Assembly: GCA_044224605.1 (NCBI GenBank)
Contig: JBGAKC010000016.1
Location: 1-64,000 of the forward strand
Source: UBA7672 sp044224605
GTDB lineage: Bacteria > Pseudomonadota > Alphaproteobacteria > Caulobacterales > Hyphomonadaceae
Reading direction: 5' to 3'
DNA length: 64,000 nt
Below the pieces are notes generated by a model. That model worked only from the letters and a program-made list of their open reading frames with translations, was not told the DNA's origin and did not search any database. The position numbers were made by a program, and so were the translations under genes. Below, piece by piece: positions 36,501-45,152 of the stretch. The number at the start of each line of letters is the position of its first letter. Position 1 is the stretch's first letter.

Positions 36501-37003
36501 CAGCAGATGTTCGCCCCGCGCATCTGGCCGACATCTTCCGGTTGCAGGAGATCGAGCGGGCGGCGGCGGAGCTCTTTCGCGGGTCTCCGCTGATCGACGT
36601 GGCGTCGCTGTCGGTGATCTCGATGGCGGACCATGAGCGCTCGATCGACGAAGGACTGTCCTTCGTCGGGGAAGTGAACGGGCGATCAGTCGGCTTCGTG
36701 ATGGGCGAGATGCAGGGGCGCGATGCTTACATGCGCGAGCTGGATGTCGATCCTGCTTTCCAGAAGCGCGGAATTGGGGCGCAGCTAGTGAAGCACTTTG
36801 CCGGCGCGGCGCATGCCAAAGGCGCGCAGGCCGTCTATCTCTCGACGTTCAGGTCGCCGCCATGGAATGCGCCGTTCTACCGGAAGCTGGGATTCCGCGA
36901 TGTCTCGCGAAGCGACTACCTGCCGTGGATGACCAGCATTTGGCAGGAACAGTCCACCTTCCTCGACATGAACACACGTGTGTTCATGAAGCTGCGCTGG
37001 TAG
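36497..37003 (+). CDS. GNAT-family N-acetyltransferase
   Basis: 168 residues from a GTG at 36497 that overlaps the stop of the FAD enzyme (GTGA). The acetyl-CoA loop is VDPAFQKRGIGAQL, followed by HAKGAQAVYLSTF and NAPFYRKLGF. Translational coupling suggests the two enzymes work on the same small molecule or are co-regulated; the pathway is unknown. Confidence 0.8.
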   Translation: MTADVRPAHLADIFRLQEIERAAAELFRGSPLIDVASLSVISMADHERSIDEGLSFVGEVNGRSVGFVMGEMQGRDAYMRELDVDPAFQKRGIGAQLVKHFAGAAHAKGAQAVYLSTFRSPPWNAPFYRKLGFRDVSRSDYLPWMTSIWQEQSTFLDMNTRVFMKLRW

Positions 37004-37984
37004 CTATTGCGGGTAGACGCCGGTGCGCTGGAGCTGTTCGATCAGGTCGGGCGGGACAGGCGACTTGTAGATCGAGATGCCGAGACGCTCGCGGATCTCC
37101 TCGCTCGGCGTCTTCCAGATGCCGGGCCAGTCGACGCCAAGTAGCGGCGGCGTCGCGCGGCCGTGGCGCCAGCCCGAGAGGATGATCTCAAGCAGGAGCG
37201 GGACACCCGCCTGCTGGCGAAATGCGGCGCGCGCGGTGACAAGCGCCAGGAACTGCGCCGAATAGTTGTGACCGAATTGCGAGAGCTGGAAGCCGCTGAT
37301 CGCGACTTCGTGCAGGGCGGTGGTGTGATAGCCGCCGATGATGTGCCAGAGGTCGTGGCACTGCAGGGCGCGCGCGTTGAGATAGTCCAGCGGCGGCGGG
37401 AGTTGCGCGAGGCCAAGCGCGTCACGGTCAAGCACTTCAAGATCGAAATTGTTGTCGATGATCTGGCGGTGGAATTCGCCGCCGAGTGAGTCCTGCGGAC
37501 AGGCGGCGAGATCGGACATCTGGAAACGCGGGGGCCAGCCCTGCGCGACGGCGTCGGGCACGCCCGGATACGCAAGGCTAGCCTCCCCCGCCCGTTTCGC
37601 GAAGCCGGCGTCGGTGTACTGGCCAAGACCAGCCGTGCGGGTCGTGAACGTGCCGGGGTCCATCCTGGACTCGTCTTCGAGCAGCTCCCAGAACGGGCGC
37701 CACAGCGCAGGGTTCACCGTGCCGGAGCCGCCGCGGAGCGTCATCGGTTCGGACGGGTCGCCGAACCAGCCGCGAGCAGCAGCGTCGTACGTATCCAGGA
37801 TCATCGCAGGTTCGACGAAGGCGACGCGGGCGAACAGCGCACCGAGATCGGCGGCGGCCTGCATATCCCCCTGTTTCGCGGCGCGGGCAAAGACGGCTGG
37901 GTCGCCATCGCCTAAGGCGACGAGGGCTTCGAACCTTTGTTTGGCGTCCTGGCTGATCAAGGCGGCCTCCGTTGCTGCCGACAT
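37004..37984 (-). CDS. Coq4-family protein with N-terminal extension
   Basis: 326 residues. The hallmark HDLWHIIGGYHTTALHE (His-Asp-x-x-His followed by Glu after 11 residues) is the zinc-binding signature of Coq4, a ubiquinone-biosynthesis organising protein. The Coq4-like part spans about 130-326. The first 120 residues form an extra helical segment not present in the short forms. It is convergent with the acetyltransferase gene, with no space between stops. A role in quinone metabolism is inferred from the family. Confidence 0.75.
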   Translation of the reverse strand: MSAATEAALISQDAKQRFEALVALGDGDPAVFARAAKQGDMQAAADLGALFARVAFVEPAMILDTYDAAARGWFGDPSEPMTLRGGSGTVNPALWRPFWELLEDESRMDPGTFTTRTAGLGQYTDAGFAKRAGEASLAYPGVPDAVAQGWPPRFQMSDLAACPQDSLGGEFHRQIIDNNFDLEVLDRDALGLAQLPPPLDYLNARALQCHDLWHIIGGYHTTALHEVAISGFQLSQFGHNYSAQFLALVTARAAFRQQAGVPLLLEIILSGWRHGRATPPLLGVDWPGIWKTPSEEIRERLGISIYKSPVPPDLIEQLQRTGVYPQ

Positions 37985-38023
37985 TTGTCTGATGGTGCTA
38001 CCGAAATCCGGCTCAGGCCAGCC

Positions 38024-39439
38024 TTACTTAGCGCCAAGTTTCTGCAGGTTTTCTTCGTGTTTCCTGCGGTCGACCGCATAGGGCAGGATCGACAGGACCA
38101 TCAGGAGACGCAGCAGAAGCACGGCCGGCAGATACCACCAGCCCAGCGTCACAAGCGCAGCATCAGGCGTCTGTTCAGGCGCCGTGCCCGGCGGGATCTG
38201 CGCCAGCGCCAGCACCATGCCCGCCGCCATCACGCCAATGCCTGTCGTAACCTTCATGATGAATGTGTTGGCCGCAAAGAACACGCCTTCGGAACGTCGG
38301 CCCGTCTTCACCTCGGCCTGTTCCACCAGATCTGACACCATGGACATCAAGAGCGCCTGCTGGGCGACCACAATGATGACGTCGACCTGGCCCTGCGCGA
38401 AGACGAGCCAGAAGGCCGCATCCGTGCCCGGAGCGATCATGCCGGTGAGGCGCATCAGGATCGCGACAGGCATCGTCACCAACCCGAGAATTCCGACGAT
38501 GATGATGCCTTTCTTCTTGCCGAAGCGCCGCGTCAGCAGGGGCGCGAGCGCAGCGCCGAGCGCGGCCGAGATGAAGATCACCAGCGTGATGATGCCGATC
38601 TGCACGGGTTGAAGCCGCCAGAAGAAGGTGGACATGAAGGTCGAGAGCGACTGGGCAAGACCCAGCCCCGTGCTCGCGATGACGGCGGTGAGGAAGATCG
38701 CGCCCATCGACTTGTTGAACAACGTCTCGAAGATTTCCCCGAACACGCCGGTCAGCGTCAGCTTGCGCCTCTCCGGCGCCTGAAGGCGGGCGATGTGACC
38801 ATGCGTGCCGACCGAGGACACGACGATCGCAAACAACATCGTGGCGGCTGCTACCCAGGCGTAGACGACATAGGCGTCGCGATTGAACTGGCCATTGGGG
38901 ATCTGCGCGGTCGTAAAGGCCGGAAAGACGAAGAAGAACATCAGGACGGTCATCGCATTCCCGCCCGTCCAACCGAAGAAATTACGCCATGACTGGAGCG
39001 TCGAGCGCTCGTCGTAGTCGCGCGTGAGTTCCGGTGCGAGCGCAGCGTTGGGTGTTTCGAAGAAGGTGAGCGCAGCGCGCGTCAGGATCGCGAAGGTGAG
39101 CAGGTACCAGAACAGGGCCTGATGATCCCAGCCCTGGGGCGGCGTCCACAACAAGTAGAAGAACACGGCGATGGGAATCGCCGAGGCATACATGAACGGA
39201 TGCCGTCTGCCCCACTTGGAACGGAAATTGTCGGACCAGTAGCCGACGATCGGGTCGAGAACCGCGTCCAGTACGAGCGCGAGCGTCAGCGCCAGCCCAA
39301 CCATCGGCGCGGGTACGCCGACGATCTGCGTGTAGAACAGGAGCAGAAAGATCTGCAGTCCGGCATCCTTGATGCCAAAGGCCGCCGAGCCGAGGCCATA
39401 GGCCAGCCTCGTGCCGAGCGAAGTTGAACGCGTCGCGAT
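38024..39439 (-). CDS. GPH-family (MelB-like) sugar/cation symporter, apparently with ATC start
   Basis: About 471 residues with 12 membrane segments. GPH motifs are DAVLDPIVGYWSDNFRSKWGRRHPF and LTRDYDERSTLQSWR. The first ATG in frame (39304) would delete helix 1. The sequence upstream reads LGTRLAYGLGSAAFGIKDAG, the normal N-terminus of the family. The frame is open back to a TAG, but no ATG, GTG or TTG lies in it. An ATC at 39439 stands 5 bases after a perfect GGGAGG. Either a rare ATC start is used or a base differs from the true genome. Probable function is uptake of a glycoside or sugar. Confidence 0.78.
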   Translation of the reverse strand: MATRSTSLGTRLAYGLGSAAFGIKDAGLQIFLLLFYTQIVGVPAPMVGLALTLALVLDAVLDPIVGYWSDNFRSKWGRRHPFMYASAIPIAVFFYLLWTPPQGWDHQALFWYLLTFAILTRAALTFFETPNAALAPELTRDYDERSTLQSWRNFFGWTGGNAMTVLMFFFVFPAFTTAQIPNGQFNRDAYVVYAWVAAATMLFAIVVSSVGTHGHIARLQAPERRKLTLTGVFGEIFETLFNKSMGAIFLTAVIASTGLGLAQSLSTFMSTFFWRLQPVQIGIITLVIFISAALGAALAPLLTRRFGKKKGIIIVGILGLVTMPVAILMRLTGMIAPGTDAAFWLVFAQGQVDVIIVVAQQALLMSMVSDLVEQAEVKTGRRSEGVFFAANTFIMKVTTGIGVMAAGMVLALAQIPPGTAPEQTPDAALVTLGWWYLPAVLLLRLLMVLSILPYAVDRRKHEENLQKLGAK

Positions 39440-39541
39440 CGCTGCCTCCCGGCCTGCCCTGCACGTAAGCTAGGCGTACGTGCGGCGCAGCAACAACCCG
39501 GCGCCTCTAGGGAAGGAGCCGGAAATTTGGGAAACGATCTA

Positions 39542-41788
39542 CTAGCCTTGGAAGCGGCCGTTCTTGTTGAAGCCGCGCGGCGGCAGGCGACCGGACTGGG
39601 CGCGTTTGCCGACCCAGTCCTTCCAGTCGTCAGCCGATTGCTGGCGACCGCCACTGTCGATCCACGAGAAGCCGTCGGCCTTGTTGAAGGTCTTGAGGTC
39701 GGCGAGGCCGCCATCCTTGAAGGCCTGGATCTTCACGCCCTTGCCGCGCGCCATTTCGGGCAGTTCGTCGGTCTTGAAGATCACCATCTTGCGGTTGACG
39801 CCGATGGACGCGGTCATGTCGCCGTCGACCTTCACGCAGGAGACTAGCGCTTCCTTGGGTCCGACGTTCAGGATGATCTTGCCTTTGCGAGTCGACGAAA
39901 CAAGCTCGGTATCGAGAACGATGAAGCCATAGCCCTTGGTCGAAGCGACGATGCGGCGGCCTTTCGGCTCCGGCGCCAGCATCGAGACGATGGTTTCGGC
40001 TTCGGGCACTTCGAGGTTGAGGCGAATGGGTTCGCCATGGCCACGACCACCAGGCAGCTTGTCCGCGCCGATGGTGAAGGCGCGGCCGCCGGACGCCATC
40101 AAGATCACCTTGTCGGTGGTCTGGCATTCCAGCGAGAGCGCGATCTCGTCGCCTTCCTTGAACTTGAGGTCGTCAAGCTTCTGATTGTGGCCCTTGAGCG
40201 CGCGGATCCAGCCCTTCTGCGAGAGGACGACCGTGACAGGCTCCTTGACGATGAGGGCTTCGAGCGCGGCTTCGGTGTCGATCTCCACCGCTTCGCCCCA
40301 CTTCGAGCGGCGCTGGCCAAGCTTCTTGCCCGGATCGAAGATTTCGCGCGCCGTCTTGAGCTGACGCTTCACTTCGGTCCACTGGCGGTTGGTCGAGCCG
40401 AGAAGAGCCTCGATCTCGCGCTTCTCTTCGGAAAGTTCCCTGTGCTCGCGCTTGATCTCGATCTCTTCGAGCTTGCGCAACGCACGCAGGCGCATGTTGA
40501 GGATGGCTTCGACCTGGATCTCGCTCAGGCGAAAGCGCTTCATCAGCACGGACTTCGGATCGTCCTCGTAGCGGATGATCCGGATGACTTCGTCGATGTT
40601 CAGGTAAGCCTTGAGCAGGCCGTCCAGCACTTCGAGGCGGTGTTCGATCTTGCCGAGGCGATGCTTCGCCCTGCGCACGATCACCTCACGGCGGTGATCG
40701 AGATACGCGTTGAGCATGTCGCGCAGGCCCATGACCTTGGGCACGCCACGGTCCAGCACGTTCATGTTGACCGGGAAACGCGTCTCAAGTTCGCACTGGC
40801 GGAACAGGCTGGCCATGAACACTTCGGCGTCGACGGTCCGCGATTTCGGCGTGAGGACGATGCGGACATCTTCCGTCGACTCGTCCATCGCGTCTTCGAG
40901 CAGCGGCGCCTTCTTGGTCTCGATCAGCTCGGCCAGGCGCTCCATCAGCTTGGACTTCTGCACCTGGTACGGGATCTCGGTGATGATCACGCGCCACATG
41001 CCGCGGCCGAGGTCTTCCCTGGTCCATTTCGCGCGCACGCGAACGCCGCCGCGACCCGTCGCATAGACTTCGCGCAGGCCTTCCTTCGTCTCCACGATCA
41101 CGCCGCCGGTCGGGAAGTCGGGACGCGGGACGATCTTCATCAAGTCATCGACCGTCGCCTTGGGGTGGTCGAGCAGGTAGATCGCGGCGTCGATGCACTC
41201 GGCCGGATTGTGCGGTGGGATAGACGTCGCCATGCCGACCGCGATGCCGGATGATCCGTTGACCAGCAGGTTCGGAAAACCGGCGGCAAGAACCACAGGC
41301 TCCTTGTGCGTGCCGTCATAGGTTTCCTTGAAGTCAACCGCGTCGTCGTCGAGCCCTTCAAGCAGCAGCATCGCGGCGGGCGTGAGCTTCGCTTCCGTGT
41401 AGCGGAAGGCGGCGGGCGCATCGCCGTCGATGTTGCCGAAGTTGCCCTGCCCGTCGACCAGCGGCGCGCGCGTCGCGAAATCCTGGGCGAGGCGGACCAT
41501 CGCATCATAGATCGATTGGTCGCCGTGCGGGTGGTACTTACCGATGACTTCACCGACCACGGTGGCCGACTTGCGGTGGCCGCCCTGCGGGTTCAGCCCG
41601 AGCTGGGCCATCGAATAGAGAACGCGCCGGTGAACCGGCTTCAGGCCGTCGCGCACATCCGGCAGAGCACGGGCGGTGATGGTCGAGAGGGCATAGGCGA
41701 GATAGCGCTTCGACAGCGCCTCGTTCATCGGTTCATCGATGATCTCGCCGCCATTGTCGGGCGGGTCGATGGTGGTGTTGCGTGCCAT
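39542..41788 (-). CDS. parC: DNA topoisomerase IV subunit A
   Basis: 748 residues. The catalytic tyrosine is Tyr130 (AAFRYTEAKL) in the winged-helix domain. The quinolone-resistance region reads GKYHPHGDQSIYDAM, with Gln91 at the position of the usual drug-contact Ser80 of Escherichia coli and Asp at the Glu84 position. The C-terminal domain (about 500-748) has beta-pinwheel blades and is shorter than in GyrA. With ParE it decatenates daughter chromosomes. The ATG follows the recO stop by 13 bases, so the two are probably co-transcribed. Confidence 0.95.
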   Translation of the reverse strand: MARNTTIDPPDNGGEIIDEPMNEALSKRYLAYALSTITARALPDVRDGLKPVHRRVLYSMAQLGLNPQGGHRKSATVVGEVIGKYHPHGDQSIYDAMVRLAQDFATRAPLVDGQGNFGNIDGDAPAAFRYTEAKLTPAAMLLLEGLDDDAVDFKETYDGTHKEPVVLAAGFPNLLVNGSSGIAVGMATSIPPHNPAECIDAAIYLLDHPKATVDDLMKIVPRPDFPTGGVIVETKEGLREVYATGRGGVRVRAKWTREDLGRGMWRVIITEIPYQVQKSKLMERLAELIETKKAPLLEDAMDESTEDVRIVLTPKSRTVDAEVFMASLFRQCELETRFPVNMNVLDRGVPKVMGLRDMLNAYLDHRREVIVRRAKHRLGKIEHRLEVLDGLLKAYLNIDEVIRIIRYEDDPKSVLMKRFRLSEIQVEAILNMRLRALRKLEEIEIKREHRELSEEKREIEALLGSTNRQWTEVKRQLKTAREIFDPGKKLGQRRSKWGEAVEIDTEAALEALIVKEPVTVVLSQKGWIRALKGHNQKLDDLKFKEGDEIALSLECQTTDKVILMASGGRAFTIGADKLPGGRGHGEPIRLNLEVPEAETIVSMLAPEPKGRRIVASTKGYGFIVLDTELVSSTRKGKIILNVGPKEALVSCVKVDGDMTASIGVNRKMVIFKTDELPEMARGKGVKIQAFKDGGLADLKTFNKADGFSWIDSGGRQQSADDWKDWVGKRAQSGRLPPRGFNKNGRFQG

Positions 41789-41800
41789 CAGTCCCTCGAA

Positions 41801-42544
41801 TCAACCGGGCGAGAGTCGCCCTGACCGTTCCAGACGGTCAATCATCTGGTAGCGGGCGTCCGGTACTGGCTTGTTAAGATCGGCGAAAAGCCGCTCCGCA
41901 AGGAAGTGTCCGGTCAGGCGGAAACCTGCGTGGATATCCACAGGCGTCGCCGGGGCCGTGTTCTCGGTCAGGAAACGCGGCAGCGGCAAGAGCCTGTCGA
42001 GATATTCCCCTGCTTCCGATCCGCGCACCGCCCGGCCCGATTTGGGGCTCACATGGGTCAGACCATCATTGGCGCCCGAGATCGCGCAGCTCGACAGGTC
42101 GAGGCCGTAGCCCAGCATGGTGAGCAGCCCGAGTTCCCAGCGGACGAAGAGCGCCGGCCAGACGTCTTCATGCGACAGCATGTCGAGAACCGTTTCGGCG
42201 GCGTCGTAGAGCGCGGGCTTCGCCTCACCCTCCGGCAGCGTGGCGGCGAGAAGTTCGGCGAGCGCGGAGAGACCAGCCAGCGCCTCGGCATCGGCCATGT
42301 GAACGGCGGCGCGCTCGCTCTCGGTCTCCGCCGTGAAAAAGCCAAGGCTGTCATCAACGCGGGCTTTCCAGGTGACCAGCAGCGTATTGCCCGGCTGCAT
42401 GGGCGCGCGCTTCTTCTGGCTGGCGCCGCCATGGATCATGCCGCGACGCCGGCCTTTCTCGCGCGAAAAGACTTCGAGGATCGCCCCGGTCTCTCCGAAA
42501 CGCCTCAGCCCCAGCGATATCGCGCGGTCGCTCCATTCAGCCAT
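41801..42544 (-). CDS. recO: DNA repair protein RecO
   Basis: 247 residues from the ATG at 42544 (MAEWSDRAI). The N-terminal OB fold contains GLRRFGETGAILEVFSREKGR. A helical C-terminal domain follows; WELGLLTMLGYGLDLSSCAISG carries one of the usual zinc-region cysteines, but the CxxC cluster is reduced, as in many alphaproteobacteria. It loads RecA with RecR. Located upstream of parC on the same strand. Confidence 0.9.
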   Translation of the reverse strand: MAEWSDRAISLGLRRFGETGAILEVFSREKGRRRGMIHGGASQKKRAPMQPGNTLLVTWKARVDDSLGFFTAETESERAAVHMADAEALAGLSALAELLAATLPEGEAKPALYDAAETVLDMLSHEDVWPALFVRWELGLLTMLGYGLDLSSCAISGANDGLTHVSPKSGRAVRGSEAGEYLDRLLPLPRFLTENTAPATPVDIHAGFRLTGHFLAERLFADLNKPVPDARYQMIDRLERSGRLSPG

Positions 42545-42690
42545 CGGCACGGCATAAGCGCATCGGCGGAGAAGGCAACTGGGCGGCTGTTGACGGCGCA
42601 CGCCAGCTGTCCCACATCGCCATCAAGCGAGGACGACCTCCCCCACTCTGGGCGATCATTCGGGACGGCCCGACGTTCAAGGAGGACCGC

Positions 42691-43014
42691 ATGGCCTGGG
42701 TGTATCTCGGAATTGCAGGACTGCTCGAAGTCCTGTGGGCCTACATGCTGAAAGTGTCGGAGAACCTGTCGAAGCCGGTCGAGGCGACGATCGCCGTCGT
42801 CGCAATGATCGCGAGCTTCATCGTGCTGTCGATGGCGATGAAATCGCTGCCGCTGGGCACGGCTTACACGATCTGGACCGGCATCGGCGCGGTTGGCGCG
42901 TTCCTGATCGGCATCATCGTGCTGGGCGAAGCCGCCACGACGATGCGAATTGGTTCAGCGGCCCTCATTCTGGTAGGCATCATCGGATTGAAGCTCGCGT
43001 CCAGCGAAGCCTAG
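42691..43014 (+). CDS. gdx: SMR-family exporter, SugE/Gdx-like
   Basis: 107 residues with four membrane helices. Glu13 in GLLEVLWAY is the proton/substrate-coupling residue of small multidrug resistance proteins. The block LPLGTAYTIWTGIGAVGAFLIG is characteristic. The N-terminal pattern resembles SugE/Gdx guanidinium exporters more than EmrE, but the distinction is not firm. No guanidine riboswitch was recognised upstream. It is monocistronic. Confidence 0.85.
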   Translation: MAWVYLGIAGLLEVLWAYMLKVSENLSKPVEATIAVVAMIASFIVLSMAMKSLPLGTAYTIWTGIGAVGAFLIGIIVLGEAATTMRIGSAALILVGIIGLKLASSEA

Positions 43015-43028
43015 AGGAATATGAAACC

Positions 43029-43050
43029 GGCGGCGGATCGCTCCGCCGCC
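43029..43050. terminator. hairpin between convergent SMR and DUF992 genes
   Basis: A perfect 9-base stem (GGCGGCGGA / TCCGCCGCC) with a 4-base loop lies between the two stops. No T-run follows on either strand, so it may be a weak or Rho-assisted terminator. Confidence 0.5.
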
Positions 43051-43073
43051 TGCATCAGTGATCCGGTGATAGA

Positions 43074-43562
43074 TCAGGACTTCTTGTAGTCCAGCTCCAT
43101 CGCGCCAACCGCAGCCGTCAGGCTGAGGCCCGTATTACCTTCGACGCTCAGCGGCTGAAGCGTGACCGACTTGTCGAGGCCGCCGATCATCACGTTGAGG
43201 TTGCCGCCGACAACGGCCGTGGCGCCAGCCGTCGCGCCCGCATATTTGCCTTCCAGCGCATCAGGCTTCATGTCGCTCGACGGCGCGATGACCGTCCAGA
43301 TCAAGACGCCGGCATTGGTGTATCCGATATCGACGCCGAGCTTCGTGATGTCGCCCGTGTAGTACGACACCTGGTTGGTCGTAGCCGACTTGAATACGCA
43401 GCTCAGGTCCTTCTGCGAACCAAGCACATAACCCCACCCTGCTTCGACATCGCAGGTGAGCGTGCCTACTTTCACACCCGCTGCATGCGCCGGCATCGCC
43501 GCCATCGCCGCCATCATCATAGCGCCGATCGCGCCGCCAATCGTTGCAATCTTCTTCGGCAT
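43074..43562 (-). CDS. DUF992 secreted protein
   Basis: 162 residues from the ATG at 43562. The signal peptide ends in PAHA, and the mature part begins GVKVGTLTCDVEAGWGYVLGSQKDLSCVF. The paired cysteines and the later blocks YTGDITKLGVDIGYT and VGGNLNVMIGG match DUF992, small periplasmic proteins of unknown function in alphaproteobacteria. Confidence 0.82.
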   Translation of the reverse strand: MPKKIATIGGAIGAMMMAAMAAMPAHAAGVKVGTLTCDVEAGWGYVLGSQKDLSCVFKSATTNQVSYYTGDITKLGVDIGYTNAGVLIWTVIAPSSDMKPDALEGKYAGATAGATAVVGGNLNVMIGGLDKSVTLQPLSVEGNTGLSLTAAVGAMELDYKKS

Positions 43563-43746
43563 TACAGCCTCCTTGCTTTCCTGCATCCGCTCACGCGGAT
43601 GCGTTCGAGAAACTGGTCGGGACCTGCCGAAGAGATCCCGGCCGCTCGGGGAGGCAACGTGCGTTGGGCGATAGCGTTCCGCTGATGACAGCGCGGTAAG
43701 AGGTTCCGTGCGGGAACAAAATCAGGCGGAAAGGCGACGATCGATG

Positions 43747-44397
43747 TTAGCCAGGAGAACCGCGCAGCACATATTCGATCTTCGAACCCTGGGTCTCGAA
43801 GGCGCACTTCACCCAGCGGCCCTGCGCATCATACCAGAAAGACGCATCGAGTTCGGATTCGACATCGAAACGGCGCGCGTCGATCGTTCCTTTGGCGGTC
43901 TTGACGCGCTCAAATCCACGGTCCTTGACCGTTATCGGGAGCATCTCGCCCGTCTCGGTCGACAACATGGCGCGCTGTCTCATCTCCTCTGCGTTCCAGT
44001 GCGTGGAAGGAATGACAGCTCCGGCGAGCAGGCCCTTGAAAGCCTCTCCCGTCACCTGCAGCCCGCCCTCGACGGCCTTCGCCGACAGCGTCTTCCACTT
44101 CCCCTCGTTCTTCGTGCGCGAGCCGATCCATGTCAGCTTGCCGGCGGAGTAACGCTCTGTGACGTCGTGCAAATATTCGAACAGCGTGAAGGGGCCGACG
44201 GCCACCCTTAGATCGACGCTGGTCTTCACCGTCAGGGCATCGCCGGTCTTCTGGAAGCTCACCTTGTGCGTTCCAAATGCGCCGCCATCGCGCAGCACGT
44301 CGAACACCAGCACCTCGCCATCTGACGGCTGCCAGCGTTGGGCGTGCGCCGGCTGCGCAAGCAGGGTGAGGGCGAACATTCCTGCCAACCAACGCAT
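43747..44397 (-). CDS. secreted DUF6134-like protein
   Basis: 216 residues from the ATG at 44397. The signal peptide is MRWLAGMFALTLLAQPAHA. The mature part is rich in beta strands, starting PSDGEVLVFDVLRDGGAFGTH, and resembles the DUF6134 family; function is unknown. Its ATG overlaps the stop of the ChrR-like gene, so a shared mRNA is likely. Confidence 0.7.
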   Translation of the reverse strand: MRWLAGMFALTLLAQPAHAQRWQPSDGEVLVFDVLRDGGAFGTHKVSFQKTGDALTVKTSVDLRVAVGPFTLFEYLHDVTERYSAGKLTWIGSRTKNEGKWKTLSAKAVEGGLQVTGEAFKGLLAGAVIPSTHWNAEEMRQRAMLSTETGEMLPITVKDRGFERVKTAKGTIDARRFDVESELDASFWYDAQGRWVKCAFETQGSKIEYVLRGSPG

Positions 44398-44993
44398 CAC
44401 GCGTCTCCCACAATTCTGCGAGGTCCCCACCCGAAGAGACCGACGAAGCCGCGTATCGGGCGCCCAGCCTCGGTGGCGACGAGGCAGACACATGTCTCCT
44501 TGCCGATGGCGCGAGGTTCGTGACGCATGCCGGGTTCGGCGAAGGCGAGATCGCCGCGCTCATAGACACCGAAGTCGTCGGCGTAGGCTCCCTGCAACAC
44601 GACGGTCACGTCGCGCCGGCCATGGCCATGCGCCGGCGCCCGCTCCCCGGGATCGAGACGGAGAAAACTCGCCATCGGCACGCCTGCCGGCGCGGTCTTC
44701 ACGCCCCAGATGCTTCTGCGCCACTTCATCCCGAGGAGGTCACGCCTGAGATAGGCGTCGAGATGAGCGGGTGATCGGACGGCAGCCGGCTGGCCGGGCT
44801 CGTTCGCGCCGACGTGGCCCCCGCCCGGCAGCTTCTCGAGCATGGCGCCGCCGAGCGCCTCCATCAGCTGCGCATTGCGGCCGCCTTCTGTGGACAGGGT
44901 ACGGTGAAGTTCAGCCGCCAGCCGTTCTGCGGGGGGCAGCAGGCCTGCCGCATAGTCGAGCATGAAGGCGGCGTAGGCGTTGTCGTGGCTCAT
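44397..44993 (-). CDS. ChrR-like cupin protein lacking anti-sigma zinc cysteines
   Basis: 198 residues from the ATG at 44993. The architecture resembles ChrR of Rhodobacter: a short helical N-terminal domain then a cupin (about 100-180) with HGHGRRDVTVVLQGAYADDFGVYERGD. In true ChrR the first domain binds zinc via His and CxxC-type ligands after the second helix. Here that place reads ELHRTLSTEG with no cysteine. No ECF sigma factor gene is adjacent. It may therefore not be an anti-sigma factor any more. Confidence 0.68.
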   Translation of the reverse strand: MSHDNAYAAFMLDYAAGLLPPAERLAAELHRTLSTEGGRNAQLMEALGGAMLEKLPGGGHVGANEPGQPAAVRSPAHLDAYLRRDLLGMKWRRSIWGVKTAPAGVPMASFLRLDPGERAPAHGHGRRDVTVVLQGAYADDFGVYERGDLAFAEPGMRHEPRAIGKETCVCLVATEAGRPIRGFVGLFGWGPRRIVGDA

Positions 44994-45152
44994 GGCCGGT
45001 CTCGATGCAGTCCCGGGGCGGGTCCTGACGCTGATTTCCGACAAGTACGCAAAGCAAACCCGGACGGATCAGGGCTTCGCGGTTGATCCACGCCTGTAAT
45101 CTCCCTAGGTCATAGAGCACGCCCGGTGGCCTTGCCGGGACAAGGGGCATTC

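Noticed and set aside
40037..41254. 405-residue plus-strand frame opposite parC
   Set aside because: Antisense to parC, whose catalytic residues and length are unambiguous.
42600..42690. Guanidine riboswitch upstream of the SugE/Gdx-like gene
   Set aside because: Only about 90 bases are available between the recO start region and the ATG, and I see none of the conserved ACGR-type loops arranged as hairpins.
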